A stretch of DNA of 64,000 nucleotides from Flavobacteriales bacterium (GCA_947447955.1 CANFLS010000002.1:135072-199071), one strand, 5' to 3'. Positions 23,623-33,118 are shown, numbered from the stretch's first letter. The notes: generated by a model not told the origin, from the letters alone. A program made the numbers and translations.

Positions 23623-25017
23623 ATGAAAATTTTCAAAACTATTCAACTTATTTTATTAATTGCAATCATTGCAATTGGTGGATGCAGATCAACCAATGAA
23701 TCTACATCTAAAACAAATTTAAATGCCCCAGAATGGAGCAAACAATCAGTTATTTACGAAGTAAATGTACGTCAACATACTGCTGAGGGTACATTTAAAG
23801 CTTTCACAAGAGATATTCCACGTATTAAAGAATTAGGCGCAGATATTCTTTGGATCATGCCAATTAATCCTATTGGTATTAAAAATAGAAAAGGAACTCT
23901 GGGCAGCTATTACAGCGTTAAAAATTATACCGCAATCAATCCTGAATTTGGAAATCTAGATGATTTCAAAGCAATGGTGAAAGAAGCGCATAACCATGGT
24001 CAAAAAGTAATTATCGATTGGGTTGCAAACCATACATCTTGGGATCACTCATGGATTACTGAACATCCAGAATATTATGAAAAAGATAGCACTGGAAAAA
24101 TCATTACTCAATACGATTGGTCTGATGTTGCAAAATTAAATTATTCAAATATTGATTTAAGAAAAGCGATGATCGAATCAATGAAGTTTTGGGTAAAAGA
24201 ATGTGACATTGATGGATTCAGATGCGACGTTGCATTTTTGGTTCCTGCAGATTTTTGGGTAGTTGCAAGAACAGAGTTAGAAGCATTAAAACCAGTTTTT
24301 ATGTTGGCGGAAATGGAAACCCAAACAGATATCAATCCCAATCCAAAAGAATATTATACAAATGCATTTAATGCAAATTACTCTTGGAGTTTTCACGGAT
24401 TAAGTTCTGAAATTGCATTAGGCAAAAAAACTTACAAAGATTTCCAAAATCATATTAAGAAAACCTACACCGAAACACCATCAGATGTTTATCGCATGCA
24501 TTTTTTAACAAATCACGATGAAAACTCTTGGAATGGAACAGTTGATGAAAAATACGGCGACAAATGGCAGTTATTTAGCGTGTTAAATTATACATTGCCA
24601 CAATCATTGCCCTTGATTTACAGCGGAGAAGAAGCAAATAATAAAAAAAGATTGCAGTTTTTCGAAAAAGATCCAATTATTTGGGGGGATACTACGCTCT
24701 TTGGTTGGTATAGAAAAATGAATGCATTAAAACATAACCAACCTGCTCTTGCCAATGGTAAATACGGCGCTCCTACCAAATTTATTAATTTAAATAACTC
24801 AGAAGATTTAAGCTCTTTAATTGTTTATGAAAGAACAATGGATGGAAAATCTATATACGTAGTTGCAAATATGTCTGCCGGAACCCAATCATTTAAAAAT
24901 CTTGGTGGTTATGTTCCCAATGAAAAAGACATTTATGTATCAAGTAAATTTGAGAATAAAAACGGAGAGTTTATTCTGCCTAGTTTCGGGTTTGTTTTAT
25001 TTACCGTAAATAACTAA
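23623..25017 (+). CDS. GH13 alpha-amylase-family lipoprotein
   Basis: Glycoside hydrolase acting on alpha-glucans or related oligosaccharides, anchored as a lipoprotein (MKIFKTIQLILLIAIIAIGGC, lipobox AIGGC). The 464-aa mature enzyme has all GH13 regions: I (DWVANHT), II with the nucleophile (DGFRCDVAF), III with the acid/base (MLAEMET) and IV (LTNHDENSW). It is short for GH13, with no accessory binding domain, and ends in a small C-terminal beta domain. An MFS sugar transporter follows after 3 nt, so the pair probably degrades and imports an oligosaccharide. No TAnnTTTG box is convincing in the 156-bp upstream gap. Confidence 0.92.
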   Translation: MKIFKTIQLILLIAIIAIGGCRSTNESTSKTNLNAPEWSKQSVIYEVNVRQHTAEGTFKAFTRDIPRIKELGADILWIMPINPIGIKNRKGTLGSYYSVKNYTAINPEFGNLDDFKAMVKEAHNHGQKVIIDWVANHTSWDHSWITEHPEYYEKDSTGKIITQYDWSDVAKLNYSNIDLRKAMIESMKFWVKECDIDGFRCDVAFLVPADFWVVARTELEALKPVFMLAEMETQTDINPNPKEYYTNAFNANYSWSFHGLSSEIALGKKTYKDFQNHIKKTYTETPSDVYRMHFLTNHDENSWNGTVDEKYGDKWQLFSVLNYTLPQSLPLIYSGEEANNKKRLQFFEKDPIIWGDTTLFGWYRKMNALKHNQPALANGKYGAPTKFINLNNSEDLSSLIVYERTMDGKSIYVVANMSAGTQSFKNLGGYVPNEKDIYVSSKFENKNGEFILPSFGFVLFTVNN

Positions 25018-25020
25018 AAG

Positions 25021-26370
25021 ATGAAGCCGCGTTTATCAATCATTCAAATTGTAAATATGAGCATTGGATTCATGGGAATCCAATTCGGTTGGGCCTTGCA
25101 AATGGCCAACATGAGTTCTATTTACGAATATTTAGGTGCAGCCCCAGATAAATTGCCGTTTTTATGGTTAGCGGCTCCCCTAACGGGATTATTGGTACAA
25201 CCTATAATTGGTTATTTAAGCGATAAAACTTGGCATCCTATTTTAGGCAGACGAAGACCCTATTTTTTGTTTGGGGCAATACTAAGTTCTATCGCACTGA
25301 TAATCATGCCAAATTCACCACAATTATGGATGGCAGCAGGTTTGCTATGGATACTAGATTCTTCCATTAATATATCAATGGAACCATTTAGGGCATTTGT
25401 GGCTGATAAATTACCTGAAGAACAAAGAACCCTTGGTTTTTCTATGCAAAGTTTATTCATTGGATTGGGTAGCGTAGTTGCTAGTTCATTGCCTTGGATA
25501 TTGTCTCATTGGTTTGGAGTTACCAACGTTTCAGACAAAGGTCAAATTCCCTATAACGTAAAAATTAGCTTTTACATTGGAGCTGTCGCATTCATTACAT
25601 TTGTACTATATACCGTTTTTACAACGAAAGAATATCCCCCAACAGAAGAAGAAATTAAAGAATTAAAAAGCAAGAAAGGTGGATTTGTAAATGGATTCAA
25701 AGAGATTTTAGATGCCATTTTAAAAATGCCAAAACGCATGAAGCAACTTGCGTTGGTGCAATTCTTAACTTGGCCGGGATTGTTTCTAATGTGGTTTTAT
25801 TACACCCCAGCCGTGGGTAACTTCATTTATGGAGGCTCTGCCGATGGCTCATCAACTGTAATAGTAAAAGATTGGATTTCGATAGTAGATCAAAACAAAC
25901 TCATGTACACCAGAGGTACCGAATTCGCAGGATTAACGTATTCATTCCAAAACATCATTACATTTTTATTCGCATTTTTAATACCATTTTTGGCCTCAAA
26001 ATTATCAAACAAGTATACCCATATGTTGTGTTTGCTTATTGGAGGATTTGGTTTATTGTCTATTAATTTTATTGACAAAGACAGTATTCTAGGACTTTAC
26101 GGAGTAATGGCATGTGTTGGCATTGCATGGAGCAGCATTTTATCCATGCCTTACAGTATGTTAAGTGGATGTTTGCCAGAAAACAAGATTGGAATTTACA
26201 TGGGTATTTTTAACTTCTTCATTGTTTTGCCTGAAATAATTGCAGCACTATTCTTTGGAGATTTTATGAAAAATATCCTTCACAACAACCAAATTTATGG
26301 CGTAATGTGCGGTGGAGTTTTACTCATAATTGCTGCAATGTTAACTACCAGAATTACTTCTGATAATTAA
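25021..26370 (+). CDS. MFS sugar transporter (SLC45/sucrose- or maltose-type)
   Basis: Twelve-TM major facilitator of 449 aa, resembling the sucrose/maltose proton symporter group. Visible cues are the N-terminal FGWALQMANMSSIYEYLGA, the loop-2 motif GYLSDKTWHPILGRRRPYFLFGA and the polar DSSINISMEPFRAFVADKLPEEQR. A long cytoplasmic loop lies between TM6 and TM7. It is translationally next to the GH13 lipoprotein, which supports import of released glucosides. It is convergent with the APC permease gene, with only 4 bp between stops and no terminator visible. Confidence 0.9.
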   Translation: MKPRLSIIQIVNMSIGFMGIQFGWALQMANMSSIYEYLGAAPDKLPFLWLAAPLTGLLVQPIIGYLSDKTWHPILGRRRPYFLFGAILSSIALIIMPNSPQLWMAAGLLWILDSSINISMEPFRAFVADKLPEEQRTLGFSMQSLFIGLGSVVASSLPWILSHWFGVTNVSDKGQIPYNVKISFYIGAVAFITFVLYTVFTTKEYPPTEEEIKELKSKKGGFVNGFKEILDAILKMPKRMKQLALVQFLTWPGLFLMWFYYTPAVGNFIYGGSADGSSTVIVKDWISIVDQNKLMYTRGTEFAGLTYSFQNIITFLFAFLIPFLASKLSNKYTHMLCLLIGGFGLLSINFIDKDSILGLYGVMACVGIAWSSILSMPYSMLSGCLPENKIGIYMGIFNFFIVLPEIIAALFFGDFMKNILHNNQIYGVMCGGVLLIIAAMLTTRITSDN

Positions 26371-26374
26371 ATTA

Positions 26375-27688
26375 TCAATTCAATTGGGTTGATTGTTTTC
26401 TTGCAAAAAGAAAATAAAATATCAATCCCAATACTGAAGTACTTAATCCCAATACACTTTCAATTGGCCTGTCTTTGATAAAATAATAAGCCACTCCAGT
26501 TGTCATTACAAGAAAAATTATTGGGGTAAAAGGATAACCCCAAGCCTTATATCCTGCTGGTTTTCCCTGTTTATAACGCAAAACAAATAATCCAAAAACG
26601 GTTAATAGGGTAAACAATGATAGTGTGAATGCAACATAATAAATAAGCGATTCGAAATTCATAGTGTACATCAAAACCAAACTCAAAACACTTTGGGTAA
26701 TAATTGCAACTCTTGGTGTTCCATCTTGAGCAGATTTCCCTAAGTAAGATAATTTCGGAATACTTGAAAACATTGACTTCATTACTCTTGGGCCCGTAAA
26801 AATCATTGAGCTAATAGTAGAGATTAATAATAAGCTTATAATTCCCCCCATCACATTTCCTATTGAATTACCTAGCAATGACTTAGCCGCAATCAAGCCA
26901 ATTTCTTTATTTCCAACCAATTCACTCATTGGGGTGGAAAGTAAAAAAACAGAGTTTAAAAGAACATACATCACAATTACAATGGATGTTCCCAAAAGAA
27001 TACTTTTAGATAAGTTCTTTTCAGGATTTTCAATACTTCCAGCAATATAAGAACTTGCATTCCATCCACTGTAAGCAAAAGACACCCAAACCAAACTAAT
27101 TGCAAATGCAGGTGTTATCATTCCACCGTGGAACAATTCATTCCAAGCAGCATTTGAAGGAGCAAATGAAATCGCTACTGGTGACAAATAGTATCCGAAG
27201 GATACAAAAATGAGGATAATCAACACCTTGGCCAAGGTTGATATTTTTTGAAACAACAATCCCAATTTCATACTGTAAATATGAATGAGAGAAATAATTA
27301 CTATTACACAAACAGCCAATAATTTTTCATTCACTTCTCCATAAAATCCATGAACATATGCACCCAGTGCCAAAGAAGCACCTGCAATTGGTGCGGCAAA
27401 TCCAACAGTGCTACTTACAAATCCAGCCATATATCCAATTGAAGGATGATATATTTTGGTCAAAAAATAAAATTCGCCGCCATCTTCAGGAAGCCTGCTT
27501 GAAACCTCTGCATAACAAAACGCACCCAACAAAGCCAAAACACCGCCTATGAGCCAAATCATAATGATTGAAAACCCCGAATGAATATCAAATAATTGAA
27601 AGCCCAAACTTGTAAAAACACCTGTGCCCACCATATTGGCAACAACCATACTCGTTGCTCCCCAGAAATCAATTTTGCGTATCGCCAT
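26375..27688 (-). CDS. APC family amino acid permease
   Basis: Twelve-TM amino acid/polyamine/organocation transporter of 437 aa. TM1 carries the unwound substrate-binding motif (MVVANMVGTGVFTSLGFQ), and TM6 has VWVSFAYSGWNASSYIAGSIENPEKNLSKSI, both typical of the LAT/cationic amino acid branch. Direction and substrate cannot be read from sequence. It is a single gene, convergent with the MFS transporter and divergent from the amidohydrolase. GAAGGAA lies about 5 nt before ATG, a weak ribosome-binding site. Confidence 0.9.
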   Translation of the reverse strand: MAIRKIDFWGATSMVVANMVGTGVFTSLGFQLFDIHSGFSIIMIWLIGGVLALLGAFCYAEVSSRLPEDGGEFYFLTKIYHPSIGYMAGFVSSTVGFAAPIAGASLALGAYVHGFYGEVNEKLLAVCVIVIISLIHIYSMKLGLLFQKISTLAKVLIILIFVSFGYYLSPVAISFAPSNAAWNELFHGGMITPAFAISLVWVSFAYSGWNASSYIAGSIENPEKNLSKSILLGTSIVIVMYVLLNSVFLLSTPMSELVGNKEIGLIAAKSLLGNSIGNVMGGIISLLLISTISSMIFTGPRVMKSMFSSIPKLSYLGKSAQDGTPRVAIITQSVLSLVLMYTMNFESLIYYVAFTLSLFTLLTVFGLFVLRYKQGKPAGYKAWGYPFTPIIFLVMTTGVAYYFIKDRPIESVLGLSTSVLGLIFYFLFARKQSTQLN

Positions 27689-27772
27689 AAAATTCCTTCA
27701 AAAAAACACCATTTATTGCATTGTTTTTGCAACTCATTAAAATATTTCATTGTTACAAACTTTTATTGACGT

Positions 27773-27780
27773 TATTTTTG
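27773..27780 (+). promoter_or_regulatory. -7 box TATTTTTG of the ACMSD-like gene
   Basis: TATTTTTG, 4 nt before ATG 27785; predicts a near-leaderless mRNA. Confidence 0.6.
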
Positions 27781-27784
27781 CTGA

Positions 27785-28813
27785 ATGCAATTGTCTGAAA
27801 ATCGATTTTTTACTGTAGATATTCATACCCATATCATTCCTTCTGATTTACCTCAATGGAAAAAGAAATTTGGTTACGGAGAATTTATAACCTTAGAACA
27901 TCACAAGCCTTGTTGTGCCAATATGATGATGGATGGTGAGTTTTTCAGAGAAATTGAAAGCAATTGCTGGGATCCCGAAGCACGTTTGAAAGAATGCGGC
28001 CATCACCATGTAGATGTTCAAGTAATCAGTACCATTCCAGTTATGTTCAGTTATTGGGCAGAACCAAAACATACGCTTGAAATCTCTAAATATTTAAATG
28101 ACCATATTGCTGAAGTATGTAATTTATTTCCAAAACGTTTTGTTGGACTAGGCACATTGCCAATGCAACACGCAGATATGGCAATTAAAGAGCTACGCCG
28201 CTGCAAGGAAATTGGTTTAAAAGGCATTCAAATTGGATCACACATCAATGATTGGAACTTAAACGAACCCGCATTATTCCCCATATTTGAAGCCATGCAA
28301 GACTTAGATATGGCCTTGTTTGTTCACCCTTGGTGGTGGAGTGCAAAAACCAAAATGCCAAAATACTGGTTACCGTGGTTAGTTGGAATGCCTGCAGAAA
28401 CATCCTTGGCTATTTGTAGTATGATTTTTGGAGGGATATTCGAACGATTACCGAAACTTCGCGTTGCTTTTGCTCACGGCGGTGGTGCTTTCCCTGCAAC
28501 TATTGGAAGAATTGAACATGGATGGCAAGCGCGCCCTGATTTGGTTGCTGTAGATAATATCCATAACCCGAAAAAATATTTAGGGCAATTTTGGCTAGAT
28601 AGTTTGGTTCACGATCCTAAAATGTTAGAAATTGTTGTTGATTTGGTAGGTGCTAATCGTGTGACTTTAGGAACTGATTATCCTTTCCCTCTTGGAGAAG
28701 ATAAACCAGGGGAATTGATTAAAACTAGCAATTACGATTTAAAAACCAAAGAAATTCTACTTGGTGACTCTGCTCTAGAATGGTTAAATATGGAGAAAAA
28801 ATTCTTTATCTAA
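27785..28813 (+). CDS. ACMSD-type amidohydrolase (2-amino-3-carboxymuconate-6-semialdehyde decarboxylase)
   Basis: Zinc-dependent decarboxylase of the amidohydrolase superfamily. In tryptophan and kynurenine breakdown it decarboxylates ACMS, diverting it from quinolinate. The 342-aa sequence has metal ligands H14 and H16 (DIHTH), H181 (LFVHPWWW) and D298 (LGTDYPFPLGE), plus H231 (FAHGGGAFP). LPWLVGMPAETSLAI and WDPEARL...VDVQVISTIPVMF closely match known ACMSDs. No other kynurenine-pathway gene is in the window. Monocistronic, with a promoter 4 nt upstream. Confidence 0.9.
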   Translation: MQLSENRFFTVDIHTHIIPSDLPQWKKKFGYGEFITLEHHKPCCANMMMDGEFFREIESNCWDPEARLKECGHHHVDVQVISTIPVMFSYWAEPKHTLEISKYLNDHIAEVCNLFPKRFVGLGTLPMQHADMAIKELRRCKEIGLKGIQIGSHINDWNLNEPALFPIFEAMQDLDMALFVHPWWWSAKTKMPKYWLPWLVGMPAETSLAICSMIFGGIFERLPKLRVAFAHGGGAFPATIGRIEHGWQARPDLVAVDNIHNPKKYLGQFWLDSLVHDPKMLEIVVDLVGANRVTLGTDYPFPLGEDKPGELIKTSNYDLKTKEILLGDSALEWLNMEKKFFI

Positions 28814-28906
28814 TTGTTTGCCATTATTTAATCCTTGAAATTAATTCATTAACCGATAAAAACATTGATTCATACTTATAAGCATAATTTCAATTTATCA
28901 AATGAT

Positions 28907-28914
28907 TATATTTG
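28907..28914 (+). promoter_or_regulatory. -7 box TATATTTG of the secreted-protein pair
   Basis: TATATTTG, 7 nt before ATG 28922. It falls inside the ORF-track N-terminal extension, so it rejects the start at 28865. Confidence 0.6.
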
Positions 28915-28921
28915 TATAGAA

Positions 28922-29710
28922 ATGAAAAAGTCGATTTTTAGTTTTTTAGCATTTGTTTTGGTTTGCAGTTGTGCATTTGGTCAAAATTTAAGTCCTCAAA
29001 AAGGATTCTACCCTATTCAAAAAACGCAACGAAAAATGACCCAACTTGCCAAAAACAAAATGTTGATGCAAGGACAAGAAATGAACATGGTAACGAATAT
29101 GAATATGTATTCAACCATTAATATTCAAAGCCCTGTTTCTGATAGTCAGAAGATTACTATCACATTCAATAAAATTGAAGGCGATATTGAAGTTATGGGC
29201 AAAAAACAAAATATTCCCGATGCTGCAAAAACTTTCAAACCTATCGTTTTAACTACAACCAATCAAGGTATCATAAATTCTATCACTGGCAGTCCTGAAC
29301 TACTCAAACAAATGGAACAATCATACAGTGGTAGTTTCCAATTGAACAAAAAATACACTCAGTTTTTAAATGTAAAATCAATAAAAAATATCGGAGATAG
29401 TTGGTTGGATAGCAATATTGATGGAGGCAATTCCATGATCACACAATATACTTACGATAGAAATGAAAATGGCAATGCAATTTTAAGTTTTATAACTTCA
29501 ATGATTGTCCAAAGTGATATGAATCAAAATGGAATTATTATTCACAACGACTTATTAGGAAAAATGACTGGATCTATGACGGTTGATACTAAATCTAATT
29601 ATATAATTTCAACGGCAGGAAACATAAACCTTGAAGGTCGTATGGAAATGAACACCCAAGAAATTCCAGTAAATATTAATTCTACTTTTAACGACTCAAT
29701 AATAAAATAA
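28922..29710 (+). CDS. Secreted protein of unknown function, paralog A
   Basis: Not recognised with confidence; it may belong to one of the secreted DUF families of Bacteroidota. The 262-aa product has a clear signal peptide (MKKSIFSFLAFVLVCSCAFGQ, cut probably after AFG). The mature N-terminus is GFYP-containing (SPQKGFYPIQKTQRKM), and the rest is beta-rich with no catalytic motif. The track start at 28865 is rejected because the -7 box TATATTTG sits 7 nt before ATG 28922. The next gene, 2 nt downstream, shares GFYP, a GD-x-W-x-DS motif and a similar C-terminal strand pattern, so the two look like diverged tandem paralogs. Confidence 0.75.
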   Translation: MKKSIFSFLAFVLVCSCAFGQNLSPQKGFYPIQKTQRKMTQLAKNKMLMQGQEMNMVTNMNMYSTINIQSPVSDSQKITITFNKIEGDIEVMGKKQNIPDAAKTFKPIVLTTTNQGIINSITGSPELLKQMEQSYSGSFQLNKKYTQFLNVKSIKNIGDSWLDSNIDGGNSMITQYTYDRNENGNAILSFITSMIVQSDMNQNGIIIHNDLLGKMTGSMTVDTKSNYIISTAGNINLEGRMEMNTQEIPVNINSTFNDSIIK

Positions 29711-29712
29711 AT

Positions 29713-30597
29713 ATGAAAAATATTTTTATTTCAACCCTTTCAATTCTTTTGATTTTTAATGCAAATGCGCAGATTAAACCGATGCCTGGATTTTATCCAG
29801 AAGGCGTTTTTAAAAGAGAACAACGCATAAAAACATCATACATAACGACCTCTTCCAAGCCTAATGAAGTTTCTACAAATATGCGTTCCGTTGGTAAAGC
29901 ATATGTACTTAAACCTGGTTACAGACAAGATGAGACAACTACACAAGCAGAACAAAAAGGGAAGCAACACGTTGAATATACTTTTACCGAAATTTTTGGC
30001 GTAAAAACTGTCGATGGAAATCCTATAGATTTAGGCAACCCAATCGAAGATTTTACAGTTTACGCTTACCGTGCAAATTATAATAACAAAGGTGAAGCAA
30101 TAGAATGGGACGGTAAAAAGATATATATGGATGCAATGGAAAATGGCAATTTGCAAATTTTAGATCCAGGCTATCAATGCACCTACTTTTTACATTCAGA
30201 TGTACCAAGAAATGTTGGCGATGTTTGGGTAGATAGTCAGTTTTGTTTCCCATTAACTAAGAAAATTACAAGTCAACTCACATTTGAAAAAATGGAGAAA
30301 ATACATCTTGAGAATAATCTTAAAACCGATCCAGATGTTGAAGTTGCAAGATTGAATTTAACTGGAAATGTGAATGTCAAAGGAGTTGTTACTGCTTTAA
30401 ACTCAGATAAAATGGTAAATTTAAGCGGAACTATTACTGCATTTATTCATGTTGACCCAAGAAATAACAGAATACACCGTTTCAAAGGTGAAATAAAATT
30501 AAAAGGTGAAATCATGATGAATGGTAAAATGCAACCATACGATATCACCATGAAAGTGAACGAATGGTCTATGGATCCTTCTAACGTTTGGAAATAA
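29713..30597 (+). CDS. Secreted protein of unknown function, paralog B
   Basis: A 294-aa exported protein with signal MKNIFISTLSILLIFNANAQ and mature start IKPMPGFYPEGVF. It shares with its upstream neighbour the GFYP segment, a GDVWVDS motif (GDSWLDS in paralog A) and a C-terminal block (DPRNNRIHRFKGEIKLKGEI versus DTKSNYIISTAGNINLEGRM). No enzyme motif is seen and no lipobox. It is translated from the same mRNA as paralog A. Convergent with recX, with one base between stops. Function unknown; a beta-rich periplasmic or outer-membrane-associated role is only a guess. Confidence 0.72.
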   Translation: MKNIFISTLSILLIFNANAQIKPMPGFYPEGVFKREQRIKTSYITTSSKPNEVSTNMRSVGKAYVLKPGYRQDETTTQAEQKGKQHVEYTFTEIFGVKTVDGNPIDLGNPIEDFTVYAYRANYNNKGEAIEWDGKKIYMDAMENGNLQILDPGYQCTYFLHSDVPRNVGDVWVDSQFCFPLTKKITSQLTFEKMEKIHLENNLKTDPDVEVARLNLTGNVNVKGVVTALNSDKMVNLSGTITAFIHVDPRNNRIHRFKGEIKLKGEIMMNGKMQPYDITMKVNEWSMDPSNVWK

Positions 30598-30598
30598 T

Positions 30599-31078
30599 TC
30601 AATCTTGAAGCTTTAACGCTTCAGCAATTTCATCGTACTTATATCCTTTTGATAAAAGATATCTTTGAATTTTAATTGTCTTTTCAAATTCAGTACCCGT
30701 TTTTAAAGTGGTACGTTTTTTCTCGGCAAGTGAAATCAACGTTTGAAGATAAACTTTAGGATCAATTTTATCCATGCTGTTTTCTATCAATTTCTTACTC
30801 ACTCCAGCATTATTCAATCCATTCACAATTTTTTGTTTGCCCCATGATTTAACTTTAAATTTTCCTTTCACATAGGCTTCAGCAAAACGCTGCTCATTTA
30901 AAAAATTGCTCGAAATAAGTTCTATTAAAATTTGATTGGCTTCATCTTCGGTTAACCCATAATCTCTACACTTCTGATAAACTTGCTTATGACTTCTTTC
31001 TTGATAGGCACAATATTTCTCAAGCTTTTTAAGTGCTTCCGTCATAGAACTAACTTTATTTGGCTTTTGAAAACTCAT
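30599..31078 (-). CDS. recX: Regulatory protein RecX
   Basis: Helical RecA modulator that binds within the RecA filament groove. The 159-aa length is standard, with three-helix repeats: ALKKLEKYCAYQERSHKQVYQKC, LIELISSNFLNEQRFAEAYVKGKFKVKSWGKQKI (the conserved F-x-x-x-R-F-A-x-x-[FY] and W-G-x-x-K-I cores) and a C-terminal repeat. recA is not in the window. A -7 box TAATTTTG sits 9 nt before ATG 31078. M12 is a possible alternative start. Confidence 0.93.
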   Translation of the reverse strand: MSFQKPNKVSSMTEALKKLEKYCAYQERSHKQVYQKCRDYGLTEDEANQILIELISSNFLNEQRFAEAYVKGKFKVKSWGKQKIVNGLNNAGVSKKLIENSMDKIDPKVYLQTLISLAEKKRTTLKTGTEFEKTIKIQRYLLSKGYKYDEIAEALKLQD

Positions 31079-31087
31079 GCTTTATCA

Positions 31088-31095
31088 CAAAATTA
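31088..31095 (-). promoter_or_regulatory. recX promoter -7 box TAATTTTG
   Basis: Minus-strand TAATTTTG matches TAnnTTTG, 9 nt before ATG 31078. Confidence 0.5.
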
Positions 31096-31243
31096 AGAAT
31101 GAAATAATTGACTTACGCCTGAAACAGCAATAAATGCAAAAAAAAACATTGAATATGACAAAAAATGTAAAAATAACGCTACCAAACTGACACTTTTTCA
31201 GCCTATTTAGTTTGGAATACCGATTGATAGATGATAGTTAGTT

Positions 31244-33052
31244 ATGAAAACCGGACAAATATCAGTACAATCAGAAAACATTTTTCCAATTATTAAAAAG
31301 TTTCTTTATACCGATCAAGAAATATTTTTAAGAGAATTGGTAAGTAATGCAGTTGATGCAACTAAAAAACTTTCTACGCTTTCTAGAGTTGGTGAATTTG
31401 AAGATGATATCGACAATTGCAAAGTTGAGGTTAAAATTGACGAAAAGAAAAAAACCATTACCATTTCCGATAGCGGTATCGGAATGACCGAAGAAGAAGT
31501 TGAAAAGTATATCACTCAGTTGGCTTTTTCTGGTGCAACAGAATTCGTAGAAAAATGGAAAGATAAAGAACCAGATCAAATGATTGGTCATTTTGGTTTG
31601 GGATTTTATTCAGCTTTCATGGTTGCAAAAAACGTGACCATTCAAACAAAATCATTTCAAAAAGGTTCAGAAGCAGTTGAATGGAATTGCGACGGATCTA
31701 CCTCTTATACATTAGACAAAGGAAAACGTAAAAAACGTGGTACCGATATCATTTTACATTTGACAGACGAAGATGCAGAAGCCTATTTATCTCAATGGAA
31801 AGTGAAAGAATTATTGCGCAAATATTGCCGATTTCTTCCAATTCCCGTTGAATTTGAGGGTGAAGTAATTAATAATACAAATCCTATTTGGACAAAAAAG
31901 CCAGGTGAATTAACGGATGAAGATTATAAAAAGTTCTACGAAGAACTTTATCCAATGCAGGAAGCTCCTTTGTTTCAAATACACATCAATACCGATTATC
32001 CTTTCAATTTAACGGGTGTATTGTATTTCCCGAAAATCAATCAAGCTTTAGACAACAGAAAAGATAGGGTTCAACTTTATTGCAACCAAGTGTTTGTTAC
32101 TGAAGACGTAAAAGATGTTTTGCCTGAATATTTGGTATTGTTACAAGGTGTAATTGACTCTCCAGATATCCCATTAAACGTAAGTAGAAGTGCGCTGCAA
32201 AGTGATCTTAACGTAAAGAAAATCACTTCTCACATTTCTAAAAAAGTAAGTGACAAACTTCAGGAAATTTTCAATTTAGATAGAGCCGATTATGAAAGTA
32301 AATGGGAATATTTAGACCTCATTACCAAATATGGGATGCTTTCAGACGAAAAATTTGCTGAAAGAATGAAAGATTTCTGTTTGGTGAAAACTACAGAAGG
32401 AAAATTACATACCATTCAAGAATGGATTGATCATTCCAAAGTAAATCAAACCGACAAAAATGGAGAAACCGTTGTTTTGTATGCAACTGATTTAAGTGCT
32501 CAACACATGAGTGTGAAAAATGCAAAAGACATGGGCTATGAAGTAGTTGTTCTCGATGGTCAATTAGATGTGCATTTTGCAGGTTTTGCCGAAGGAAAAT
32601 TTGAAAAAACCAAATTCAGATGTGTAGATGGCGGACCAATGGATCAACTTATTGAAAAAGATGTTACCATTGAATCTGTATTAACCACAGAGCAACAAGA
32701 TGAAATTGAAAAAAAAGTAAAATCAATTATCAATGAAATTGCATTCGACGTTAAAATGGAATCAATGCCTCCGCAACAAGAGTTCATTTCAATTCACAGA
32801 AGTGAATGGGAACGCAGAATGGATGAATATGCAAAAATGGGACAATCAATGCCATTTGGAGATTTAGGATTGAAAAAACAAACCATGGTAATCAATTCCA
32901 ACAACCCAATGGCAACCAAAATATTGCAAAAAAGCGAATCTGATCAAAAAGAATCCATTCAGTATTGCATAGATTTGGCATTGCTAGAAAAGCAACAATT
33001 AAAAGGTGAAGCGCTAGAGCGATTCATTCTAAAAGCAAAACAATTGTTATAA
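31244..33052 (+). CDS. htpG: Molecular chaperone HtpG (Hsp90)
   Basis: ATP-dependent Hsp90 chaperone. The 602-aa protein has the GHKL ATPase N-domain (QEIFLRELVSNAVDATKKL, DSGIGMTEEE, GHFGLGFYSAFMVA), the middle domain with the catalytic-loop region DSPDIPLNVSRSALQSD, and a C-terminal dimerisation domain. It is shorter than the E. coli protein (about 620 aa), mostly in the charged linker. The start MKTGQISVQSENIF is typical. Upstream DNA has only an imperfect box (TTAGTTTG, 29 nt before ATG); no heat-shock operator is recognisable. A strong bidirectional terminator follows. Confidence 0.97.
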   Translation: MKTGQISVQSENIFPIIKKFLYTDQEIFLRELVSNAVDATKKLSTLSRVGEFEDDIDNCKVEVKIDEKKKTITISDSGIGMTEEEVEKYITQLAFSGATEFVEKWKDKEPDQMIGHFGLGFYSAFMVAKNVTIQTKSFQKGSEAVEWNCDGSTSYTLDKGKRKKRGTDIILHLTDEDAEAYLSQWKVKELLRKYCRFLPIPVEFEGEVINNTNPIWTKKPGELTDEDYKKFYEELYPMQEAPLFQIHINTDYPFNLTGVLYFPKINQALDNRKDRVQLYCNQVFVTEDVKDVLPEYLVLLQGVIDSPDIPLNVSRSALQSDLNVKKITSHISKKVSDKLQEIFNLDRADYESKWEYLDLITKYGMLSDEKFAERMKDFCLVKTTEGKLHTIQEWIDHSKVNQTDKNGETVVLYATDLSAQHMSVKNAKDMGYEVVVLDGQLDVHFAGFAEGKFEKTKFRCVDGGPMDQLIEKDVTIESVLTTEQQDEIEKKVKSIINEIAFDVKMESMPPQQEFISIHRSEWERRMDEYAKMGQSMPFGDLGLKKQTMVINSNNPMATKILQKSESDQKESIQYCIDLALLEKQQLKGEALERFILKAKQLL

Positions 33053-33069
33053 TAATATTGGTATCTAAC

Positions 33070-33103
33070 AAAAAAAGGGTTGGTATTCACCAACCCTTTT
33101 TTT
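33070..33103. terminator. Bidirectional intrinsic terminator
   Basis: Perfect 15-bp inverted repeat AAAAAAAGGGTTGGT/ACCAACCCTTTTTTT with loop ATTC, between convergent htpG and the metallophosphoesterase gene. Confidence 0.95.
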
Positions 33104-33118
33104 GTTTCAGTTAAAATT

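Noticed and set aside
31207-31214. TTAGTTTG as the htpG promoter
   Set aside because: One mismatch at the important second base and 29 nt from ATG; too weak to list.
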